From assembly GCF_963678635.1 (NCBI RefSeq), contig NC_087064.1, forward strand, positions 24,468,189 through 24,532,188: a stretch of 64,000 nucleotides of DNA, in the 5' to 3' direction. The notes under the pieces were generated by a model, which was not told the origin of the DNA, searched no databases, and was given only the letters and a program-made list of their open reading frames with translations. This DNA is from Symsagittifera roscoffensis. Its lineage: Eukaryota; Xenacoelomorpha; Acoela; Convolutidae. The number at the start of each line of letters is the position of its first letter. The stretch's first letter is position 1. This document shows positions 48,401 through 60,400 of the stretch, in pieces. The position numbers and the translations under genes were made by a program.

Positions 48401-51400
48401 TGTACTAGTAACTTACTAGTAAGCAAAATAAGGCTTATTACTAGTAAGTTGAACCAAAATAATTTTTGAAAGAAATGAGGCTCAATTATCAGTCGAAAGA
48501 GCAGATAAACTTGTTTTCATATACTGCAACGCTGCTTTACTTGATAATACTGATCAGATTGTTTATTTCGCGGATTTTGAGTTTGTTTAAAATGAATAGT
48601 CTTCAAACTTGGTAGTTTTCAAGCAGACCCTGAGGCTTTGAAACTTACTAGCAAGTAAAAGTAACTTACTATTAACTTACTAGTAAACGAATTTTACTTT
48701 CTAGCAACTGCAAGAATAATACAAGAGTAATACAGGTACAAGAGTAATACAGGTAAAAACCAAGTGTGAGAGAGGTGTCCCAAATTACGGCTCTTTTCCA
48801 GTTTCCCATCCCCTCGAAAAAATACAAAACAAAGCTGTTCAAAAATTGGGGTCTTATAACTTATTCGGCCCAAAATGAAAACAGACAACAATTTCAAATT
48901 AAACAAAATATTCAGTTTCAAAGTATTATTACAAGAGTTTCACAAAGCAAATAAAAAAAGTTTATGGTGCCTGCCAAAAGTCGGCAATTTCTTTGATGAT
49001 TTGAGCAAATGGATTGCGATTATTCACAATTCGTTTCTCTCTCCACATAAATTCGCATAGAGACGAGTCCATTTGTGATCTGGCGGTCCCGCACTGACGC
49101 TTATTTCTCATTTTTGCGTTTCGCCATTTCGATTCGATAGAGTTCATGTGGCAGGAAGAAAATAAGAAAATTTTGGCTATGATTTACCGTTTCATGGTGA
49201 CACCCTTCATTAATGATATCACTATTAGCTTTCCTTTCTTTTGAGCAAATAAACGTGCCAGGGCGTATTGATTGACGAATAATAGGGATAAGGATTGAGG
49301 CGCTGCGATCAGGAACAGCATAAAGAAAACTTTTCTTTGTTTCTTGACAATAACCCCCAAAAACCCATTGTTCGGGGTAAATCAGGCCAATATTAATTTT
49401 TCGTCGCGAAATTAAACTTTCGTCAATTTTGACAATTTCCCTCCTCCGTCCCCTCCCTTAAGTAGAGGGGAGGGAGGGAAATTGTCGAAATTGATGAGAG
49501 TTTATTTTCGCGACGAAGAAGTAATATTGGCCGGATTTACCCCAAACAATGGGTTCTTGGGGGCTATTGTCGAGAAACTAAGGAAACTTTTCTCCCTCCC
49601 ATCTACTTAAAAAATTATGACTTAGTTTAGCGTGCTGCTTCAATTTTATTGGCCAAAATTGACCAATCATATACGAGCCGCACACCAACTGTTCGAGTTT
49701 TAATTCAAGTTGCTGAAATTTTGATTTTGACGGAATAAGTAAAAAGACCCAAAAATTGTTCACACGTCAATGTATATAAAAAAAAATTCTTCACCTGTTC
49801 ACGGCAGCACGTTTCAATGCAGTTTATACCATGAAAAGCTATTTTGAATAAACTTTCATATAATGAAATTCAGAAAAAAAAATCAAAGGAGAGGACTGGA
49901 AAATAGCCCAAATTTCATTAAATTTAGGCAAATACCGCAAATAACTAACTTAAGCTCAATATGTGCCCGTCGGTCTTTCTAACACTTTTTTCTCAAACGT
50001 AGTTAACCTACCTTATTCACGCCAACTTATTCGATACTCAAATTGACATCGAAGCACTAAATTGAACAATTTTGAGGCGTTCTTTTTTATATTTGGGACC
50101 CGGTTAGTTTCTTGGGACCACTCTATCACACTTGTACCAAGATAGGTAGGTAGTTAGGGATCTCTTATATTTTATCCCCCTCTTTTGCAAAAAAAAGGAG
50201 ATTCGTTAGTAGGTAAAAAAAATCGCATATGCTTAACCGTTGATTTATTTTTTGGTGAATACTATGATAGAGTGGTCCCTTGAAAATAACCAGGTCCCTC
50301 GAGAATAAGATACCTAGAGCTTTCAAATCGGAGGCGGGGCAATCAGCCGACTGGTCCAAGTGCATAATGGGTCCAAGAGCAGAAAAACAGAAAAAAAATA
50401 CGGGCTAACTGATTAAGCAAATTATTAGAATAGTCAGAAAATACCATGAAATTGAATAAATTATGCATGAATTGAATAATTTCATCAAGTTTTCTGATTA
50501 AAATTTTTCGATTTTTTTTTTTAATTATTCAAGTTATGCATAAAATGTTCGTTTCTTTGTTACTGTAGACATTTCTGATAATTAATTAACCGCTTTTAGC
50601 TTATAAAAGTTGAAATTTTTCAGTTTTTTGCTCTTGGACCCTTTCTGCTCTTAGACCATTTTGCTTATTGATTGGTCACCTCTCAAATCGTTAATAATTA
50701 TGATTTCGCCATTCATAAAGATGTCACACTGCCACAGTATATATCCCCCCCCCCCCCCCCCCTCGCCGTTTTAAGGTGGAAAATTCAAAAAAGGCAAAAT
50801 TGTGTTTTGATGACAAAAAAGTTAATCCAATTATGATTTTTAAACTGTAAAATAAGTTGGAGCGAGCAAAGTTCTTGATATAAAACATGTAGTGAGTACA
50901 ATTTTTAATCTGAAAAGTTTTTGGCTCAACATATTTCGCGAGATTTTTGAAATGAATATTTATACACAATTAATTTTCTAAATTATAACACGCTAAATGC
51001 ATGCGGGACCTGGGCTCTTATTCCTTTCCCCCCCCACCTGCAAATTTTTACATGTAAATTTGTTGACCACATTGTCCGATTGTAATGAAAATTCACCTAG
51101 AGACTAATAAGGCCACGACAAACATATTTGGTCTTCATACTCAACCTCGTAAAACCTCTCGTTACACTAATATATTGAAGCTCGTGTGAGGTGGGGGGAA
51201 AAGGAAAAAGAGCCAGTACCTATCATAGTTGCTTTTTCGAGGGACCACTCTATCATAGTAGTACCTATTTCTTTATATAGGGAGGGGGGATATAGTTAAA
51301 GAGATCCGTAGTTAGTTGCAATTTACAATACAATAGAAAATTACTTCTTTATATGACGAGCTGAAGATTTTTAATAGTCTTCGGATACAAATTACAAAAC

Positions 51401-54400
51401 GTTCATTTAAGAAAATTGGCTCTTTTCCAGTTCCCCCCCCCCTTCAAATTCAATTTTGAAAAGTCTATTTAACGTAATAACACGTAAAACAAATCTAACA
51501 CTCGCTATTTTGAAAGTGGGGGAAACTGGAAAAGAGCCAGAAAATTAACACATCATCACATCAATTGATCGATTTATTCAGCTTTTTGCTTCCATAAAAT
51601 TATCTTTTTTTAACTAAGCTTGTTTGATTTTAAAAAGAATGCACAAGCTCAAAGTAAAATACTTGCATTGTACGGGACTCGAACCCGTGTCTTGAGAATG
51701 GGAATCTCAAATGATACCCCTACACCAACAATGCTTACTATACAGTCAAGCATCGCAGTATAAATTCAAACAAGCTAGCTATTCAATTGAACATTGAATA
51801 TACAGTGCTGATTAAACTAACGCGTTAAACTTGAAATTTAAAACACGTTTTTCTCAAATTGGGTTGAGTTTAGGCAAAAACTTATGAAGACAGAGTTGCT
51901 AAAAATTTTAGCAGAATTAATATAGTGTAATTTGTTTTGCGGAAATCGGCCCCAAAATTTTACCCCAAAAATGGGTCATTTTGGCTTTTCTTAGTTAATC
52001 AAAAATTACGCCAAAAAATACCCAGTCGATCACAGACATAATTATATCAAAGTGAGCTCCTTACGTAGCCCAACAAACTTTAAGAAGGGTATATTCTCCA
52101 AAAAAATTTGCCAATCGTTTAAAAATTGTTTTTAAATAAATAGTTGCTATTTTTTATAGTAAAAACGACCTTTTTTGTCTATTAATTAACTTATACAATG
52201 TTTTGGAGAATATACCCTTCTTAAAGTTTGTTGGGCTACGTAAGGAGCTCACTTTGATATAATTATGTCTGTGATCGACTGGGTATTTTTTGGCGTAAAT
52301 TTTGATTAACTAAGAAAAGCCAAAATGACCCATTTTTGGGGTAAAAGTTTGGGCCCGAATTTTGCAAAACAAATTACACCATATTAATTCTAAAATTTTA
52401 AGCAACTTTGTCTTCTTAAGTTTTTGCCTAACTTGAGAAAAACGCGTTTTAAATTTGAAGTTTAGCTCGTTTTTTCCGGTTAATTTAAATCAGCACTGTT
52501 ACACACCAGTTGAATTCACCGAGCGTAAATAAACCAGCCGAATTATAAATCAACCGAAAATGTGCGGAGTATAAAGGCCAGCAGGAACGTTAAGTCACAT
52601 TAATGAAATTTGCATGACTTTTAACTTTTACATAATTGTCACATAACTATTATATAACACTTACGTATTTTCGGCTGCTTGATACTTCGGCTGGTTTATA
52701 TACCACCGAATCAAATTGAATGAAAACTCAGCTCTCGCATGAGTAAGTATGAAAGAAAGACCTCGACCTATATTTCACCTAAAAGTAAGTTTTTTGTGGA
52801 CTCAATTTGGCACTCTTATACTAAAATTTTACTTTCGGCACTCTTATACTTCGGCACTGTTGAACGCCCCTCTAAGGGCAGTACAACAGTGCCGAAGTAC
52901 AACAGTGCCGAAAATAATTTTATTGTTCAACAGTGCCGAATATCATCAATTTTCGGCACTGTTGAACACTTTTTCATTTTCGACACTGTTGTACTTCGGC
53001 ACTGTTGTACTGCCTCTTGTCCAGCTTCTGGGTACTTTTACCAACTTCGCCCAAAATAACTTAACAGCGCGTCATCAGAACTGAGGTCGGCGACTCGGAA
53101 CTACTATGATTGGTCCTAGAGTTGGCAATGTACTAGTACCACCTAAAACCGGCTGATAAAAAATTTATTTTAGACAAATTATTAGGAAATAATTTTTTTT
53201 CAAGCGCAAGTTAGGGAAATAATGGAGCCGGGACCAAGTTAACATCCTCCCCCTCCCCCCCCCCCCCCCCAAAGCCGTTTGGGCGGGAGGATGTTAACTT
53301 GGTTCTAAGTTGGGGATTTTTCAGGCAATCAGAAACTCAGAATCGAGCATTTTACATGCAGCGCTTAGCAAATTTAATTTATATTATGCGCTGGGGTGGA
53401 GGATCCTAACTTCATGTAATATTGAATTATAATATATTATTATATATAATAATATAATATATTAAAAAATTGAATTAACATGTAATATAGCCAAAGTTTA
53501 GTTATCCTTAAATAATTGGGATCTTGTTAATTATTCCCCCTCCCTTTGGTATCTTGTTAACTATTCCCCCCTTCCCTTATAGGGGGAGCAGTGGTGAAGT
53601 GGTTACGTCTCCGCCTCTCAATCGAAAGGTCGGATGTTCGAGGCCCACCATGATCCGTGCTCGTTGCTTGAGGGTGAGGCAACATTACCCAGCCCAGAAA
53701 AATAACCAAAAAAAATTGCATGTAGTTCTTAAGCAGGCGCACAACAGCGGTTCGCCGTGATGAACTGTACAGCTCGTATGTTGGTCCCATCCCTCGTGGA
53801 TAAATGATCTTACTATGGTTAGGATCATAGCAAAAATAACGGTAGGTGCCCATTATGGCCATAAATAATGGAGGGAAAGGACAAAAAGTATGGCCATTAT
53901 GTACGGAACTGCCTTCGATTATGGCCATAATTTAGGGATGACGTAACCCCATTATGTAAAACAAATAGTGAGCAAGCAAGCGCGTTTACCTGCAAAACAA
54001 ACAACGCGCGCACTTGTATTGTTCGCATTGAGCCAGCGTCGTTTTGCTTTGTTCAAACCGAGTTTGTAAAGCATGTCTCCACATCACCTTGAGGCTACTT
54101 TTTTTCTTAAAAGTCAATAAAGAGCTTTGGGATACTAAACTCGTTTAAAAAACTTTGTAAAATTGATTTACTTGTTTTGATTTTTCATTCAAAATTATGG
54201 AACAAATAAAACCCCATAATGGCCATTATTTATTTTTCCTGAGCGATTATGGAAATAATGGAGGGAAAGAAGGATAAATATGGCATAATGTAGGGCGGAA
54301 ACCCCATTATATGGCCATATATTTTGCGGAACCCCTGGTTAGGATCTAGGATTTTCTCGAGGGGGGCAAATTTTCTAAAAATTTTGACGACTTTTTTCTA

Positions 54401-57400
54401 GGTCGACCAAATTGATTTTCCGAGCTCTCTTAAAGCACTAAACTTTCATGACAAAAAAACTAAGAAATTTCAACAAATCGATAGATAAACATACAACTAA
54501 CTTGACAAAAGGCGGAGGGGTGTTAAAATGCGTTTCCCTAGCAACGACCCAAAAATAGGTAATTAAGTCAGTAGAAAATAGGTGGAAATAATTTGGGCCG
54601 AGGATTTTTTTAGCGAAACAAAAAAAAAACAAAGAAAAAACTTAGTCAAGGTAAGTAAAATTACACAATGTAGGAGTAAATCAAACACGAAAAGCAACAT
54701 CAAAGAAAAATGCGGTCAGCAAAAAAAAACTTCTCTAAGAAGTGATAACTAAGCCGACAACAGATAATCAGACAAATAATTGCCCGGCAATTTTATTTGA
54801 AACAGAATATTTGCCGTTTGAAAAAAAAACAGGTCCTGGTCAGATTCAAACCCAGGACCTTCGCCGCCCCAAATTGAATTCTGTTAACGAGATTGCTTAT
54901 CCGAACAAAGTCTATATTCCGCTTTGATAACGTCGCTGGCTTATCGCAAGCGTAAAACAGTTGCCACCAATAAAGCAGAAAAAGTATGTTATGAAAAATC
55001 TTAAGCTTCAGATCGTGATTATTGGAAAAGTGCAACTAAATGAACACCTTTATTTGCGACTTAGCTTAGGAAAAAACTCTTCTGTTTAAACGCTTTGCTT
55101 GTTTAAACAGATTTTTTTCCCGTTTGACAAAAAAACACGTCCTTGTCAGATTTGAACCCAGGACCTTTCCCGCTCCAGGCATAATCGTTACCTCCAGGCT
55201 AAGTCAACCGTGACCGCATAGAATTTGAAATCTTTGTGAACCAAGATACAAGTGATTCAATTGATTCTGTTAAACAAGTTGTTAATACGAACAAGAAGTC
55301 TATATTCCGGTTTGATAAGCTGATTTTTGTTTCTTTTTAACGCAAAATTGCAAAAGAATGAGTCAACAAGCGTGCTCCTGCTTGTCATTCAATACGTATT
55401 TATGCCATTTTTTATCTATTGCACTAGGTATGAACCTCACTATCAAAGTAAAAAAAAATAGCGTCTGTTTCATTATAAACTTTCCGAAAGTTAGCTGAGG
55501 AATATATCCATTTAGGCGGGTTTAACCGGAAAGACCCATTATCAAACTCCCATGACTTAAAAATGAAATATCAAACTGACCTAAAAACGAAATATCAAAC
55601 TCCCGAGGAGAAACAATCACAGCGAAAATATTTTTTTTTAAATCTGAGCTGAATGCATAAATTTTCTTTGGATATGCAAAAATAGCAAAAAAAAAAGATG
55701 AAAAAAATGTCAATGAACTCAAGGAGACCAAATAAAATGATTGACTTTTTTGGGAAAAAAAATCAAATTTCAAGTTTAAAGAAAAAATCACATCACCCTG
55801 AATTTCTGGTTTCCTCAATTTTTTCTATTGGCAATTTTTGACGAAACTAACCCAATTATAGGAAACTCGATCAATTGATATCTTTTTATTCCGCTGAGAA
55901 AACTGATATTTATATATATTTATGAAACTAGAAGTCAATCATGTAATTTTGCACCATTTGAACTTTTGTTAGTCCAGAGCACAACTTGCTTTCTCTTTAT
56001 CGAATAAACTTTAACTGAATATCAGAATGAATCAGAATTGGGACCGCAAAAAAATACAATTAGAGCTGCATAACTTCTAAGACTTTCTATCGAAAAAAAA
56101 TCTCATTCATCTGTAGGACTTCAGTATGTTTAGTGACACATTCTGAAAAATCGCTCCTTTTGTTTGAATTCTGGCACAAGCGCTTTGAAACGATAACTAA
56201 ATTGACCCATCTATCGTTTATTTGTGGTCCCTAACTTTATGCGAACAACACCCAAACTCAAAAGCATTTCCTCAAAAATGGTTAGTTTCGAAAACCTGTA
56301 TAAATAATACGAGAGAAAACCAATAGCACTTTTACATGATAGCCCTTTATGGCAATAGTGCTTTAACACGATGCCTAAGCTAGCCTTATGATTTTTTTGT
56401 GGTCCTAATTTTGCGCGGAAGAAAAACACCCGATGTCAGAATCATTCCTGCGAAAGCTGGTGGTGAACTTAACAGTTTTACCATTTTCACAAATTTGCAT
56501 CCTATAAACATAGCTAACTGACAGTTGGAAAAGAGAAAAAGAACGCAAGAAGGACTTTTGAATTTCCAAGAAAAAAACTAGATGGCCTTAAAGCTCTTTG
56601 AACATTATGTGAAAGGTGCCTTTTTGATAAAAATTAACCCATTTTGAGAAAACTGGATCAATAGGTAAAATTTTAATTTCGCTCGGACATCTGATAATTA
56701 ATTTCCGTTTTCGAAAAAATAAAGTCGATCACGTTTTTCTTGATCTTTACATTTGTGATGTTCGATATGGCAGTTTATCTCCCTTTTAACAAAGGAAACG
56801 AAATGAACTTTAATAGGAACCAAAGGTCAGGCCGCAAAAAAAATTAAAATGAGCATGAACAAATTTTTTAAAACTTTTTCCGGAAAAAATACCAAAAAAA
56901 TCACCAAGATCTATAAAAGAGAACTCACTACGTTCATTATTCTTAGAAAAAAACCTTAGGGTCTTATCCGTAAGACGGTTCAAAGTTGATCAGTGCAATT
57001 TTGAAATTGTGAGCAAAACGCTTGAATCTGATTGGTCGAAATTAAATTGAACAAAAGACTCCAATTAAAATTTTGGATGATCCTATCCTACCTCGATTGA
57101 TTTGATCTCCTGTCGAATGAGATGTGTCTGTCTGGCTACAACTCCAGCATCATTGGCCCCCTTCAACACCACGTGGGCAGCCTGTACTGACTGTCTCAGC
57201 CTCTCATACTCACTCCTCAGCTTCTTCTCTCTCTTGTTGATTTCAACCTTCTGGTGGTAATCGCTCGTCCACAGGAATTTTGCCAGTTCCTTCGCCTTGG
57301 CAAACTTCTCCTCCTGAAATAATTTACATTCACAACATTGTTCTAAAACTAATACTGATTTTGTTGAGCTGCTTTTAACGGTTGTCGTTTGCTCGAGCAA

Positions 57401-60400
57401 AAAAAAACTGATTTGAAACTTCAAATAGAAAAGAAAAATTTGTTATTTTTGTTTCAAAATACTACCCATATTTTGTAATCTTCATTCACGGCTGCGCATA
57501 ATATCAAATACTAATCTTCAATCATGAGTTTTTGGACAACTACATTCTAGGAAATTATCAACTAGAAACAATTTAAAATTACTATTATTATAAAAATAAA
57601 AACACACACAGAGGGGAAGCGGAGATTTGCAACACTTGTGATACCACACAGACATAGCATTGCTAAGGGTAAATGACAATCAGACGGGTCTGACGTCTGA
57701 TGTAGACAGTAAACTTAATTGTCAATTAAAAGAGTAAACAAATAAAACAATTCAAAGAACGCCATTTAGCTGGTAATTGACAAAACGAAGACAAATTGGA
57801 GGGAATAAGGTAGTGAAAAAATTGCTTAAATAGCAACAATCTTGAATTTTCCTGCGCTAATTTTTCAAGTCATTGACAATTAAATTCACGTTCTCCATCA
57901 AATCTCGCTACTTGTCATTCACCCGGCTCCGCAAAAATTTCCAACAAAAGACAACTCGTAACAAGGATAGCCGGTTAATGTAACACAGAATGTTCCAACC
58001 ATAGTCTTAAGAAAAATACAAAAACGAATTTTTTCAAATAAGCAGCAATTTTTTTCTGCGTGGTGTAATAAAAAGATCTGAACGAAAAATTAGAACTTCG
58101 ATAATTCGATAATTGGAAAATATTTTTGTAAAAAATAGACTAGAAAGACGAAAAAATTTTGTTGCGAGTTGTCGCCTTACGCATTCATCCATCGCAAACT
58201 ATCAGACAGAAAATGAAAAGAAAACTACTAACTCGGAAAACATGAAAACATTTCGAAAACCATAACTAAACAAATTTCCGAAATTTTGCCTGGACTAATG
58301 TTCCATTTGAGGAAAACAAGCAGAAACACCGTCACCGGCGCTCAATCAGTATTCTGAATTACTTATCAAATCGAAAGGTAACTAAGCCGAAAAATGGTTA
58401 AATTCCCATCGAGCCGAAAACAAAATTGTTGTCATGGTCATGAAAACAACAAGTTCTGAAACGACGCAAAATAATGCCACAAAACCGATGAAATATAAGC
58501 CGTAACAATTGAAGCTAAAAAAACTTCAAGCGATTACAGCGCAAGAAAATCCATGCTGTGGCAACTAAGCCGGCAAAACATAAGCAGACAAACAATAGGC
58601 CGATAATTTTCTTGAAACAAAAAATATCTCCTCTGAAAAAAAACATGCAAAAAAGCATTAAACGCTCTCTCAATGCAATCATCACGAAGAAACTACACCG
58701 GTACTACATCTAAACAGCTCTTTGATCAATAGAATAACCAAGTTTGAGCGACTTGCTTCAAGTGTTCTATCCAGTCCCTAAGAATCTGACAGATACACCA
58801 GTAAAAGAACTGGACTAATCCGAAGACTGATCACTCCTACGATCGGATTTCTCCAAAAGTAAGTGTTCACTCGAAAAAACATGTAATTCGTAACTAGGCC
58901 CTTTGTATTCCCAGGCGTTCCCAGACCAAAATTTGGGCACAGCAGCATCATTCAAGTGTTTTAGAAGAGCTCGGAAAATTAATTTTGCCGATTACAAAAA
59001 ACATCAAACTTTCTTCCCATTTTTTGAACTCCTCGCTTAATTTTTAGGTCCGCCTTTCTGAAAACCAACAAGGTTCCCAACACGATTGAATCAAAACCAA
59101 CTATTATCTAAGCTTCGACTGTCAAAAGATTCACCAAGCATGCAATTATTCGTGATTCAACATTTAAGATCAGACGCTACACGATAGACAGAGTAGACAT
59201 ACTTTGCAGTATACATCCCAATTAAATAGTCTTCGACTCCTTTAATTCAACTTTGTAACATTTGTCAGTTGCTAAAAAAAAAGTTGCAGAGAAAAACCAA
59301 CTGGCTTGTCTAATAAGTATTCAAACACTATTTATACTCTAGTGCCTCGAAAGAAACATTCTCACAATTTGGACAGATTTGTGAAGAAAAGTGCAACTTA
59401 CAGCGCCTTCGTTATCCACCTTTAAAACCAAATAAAAACGCGGTTTTATTGATTTTAATCGATTATGCCATATCAAATTGGTAATAAATGCAATAAAGAC
59501 AAACCCTTGCTTGCACGTCTAGCAAAATAGCTTCGTTTCTCTGGAACGCCGCCAACACAGGAAGTGAGTCCCGGCACTGCTCCTGGTCTTCTATGATCTC
59601 CCACATGTCTTCCAGCCAGGCCATCCTCAGCCTCTCTTTCCTCTTAAACCTCTCCGCAACTCTTTCCAGTGACTCCAGTCTCATGTACTCTTTCACAATC
59701 GCCCGTTCCAGTTCTCTCTCCGCCCTATCCAACACATCCCATTCTGCCTCCAGATTTTTAATCAGGTGTCCTTCGGGCGGATAAAACGGAATTCTGTTGT
59801 TGGCGAAGCATTTCACATTTATGGAGTGAAACATCATATGAAGCTCTCCCTTTTCTTTATACTTCATTGGCTTTTCCTCATTTCTGTATCTGTTAAATTT
59901 TTTCAGATGTTCTTGGATGCCAGTTAGGGAATTTGGGAAGGTTCTGTTGTTCAGCTCTTTTGTTTTCTGGCGAACCCAAAAAACCAGATCACTGAATAGA
60001 GCAACGTATTTCTTTTCAGCCTCGTCAATGCTCATTAACATTCGGACGACATTCTCCATTCGTCGACCACTTCGTTTCTCTGCTTTCATCTTTGCGTAAG
60101 TCGAGTAGATTTGGGCGACGTAAGTCATGATGCTTTTCTCGTCGGGACGCGTAACAACGTCCTCAGGGTCGATGAGTCTCGGGATGTTCATCTCATTTTC
60201 AGCTGAGTCAAATGCGTGTCTCAGATTCCATTCAGCATTGTTTGGGTCCAACGAATCGTAATTGACCAAGTCGGGCCTGGAACAAAAACATTTCGCAGCT
60301 ATTTTGCTATCTCAAAAAGGCTAAATCTCAAACAGGCTAAATGACGTTCCAAAACAGTGAAGTTTCTTTCTTAATTGATTCTCGGCTTTGCCAAATGAGC

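Larger units (their letters stand above)
48141..57091. other. Spectrin intron 6 (8.95 kb), packed with MITEs and a tRNA gene
   Basis: The longest intron. Protein continuity from exon 6 to exon 7 leaves no room for a missing exon. It contains the tRNA-Gly gene, a Tc1-type foldback element, several hAT-like and palindromic MITEs, SINE copies and poly-C tracts, listed separately. Confidence 0.8.
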
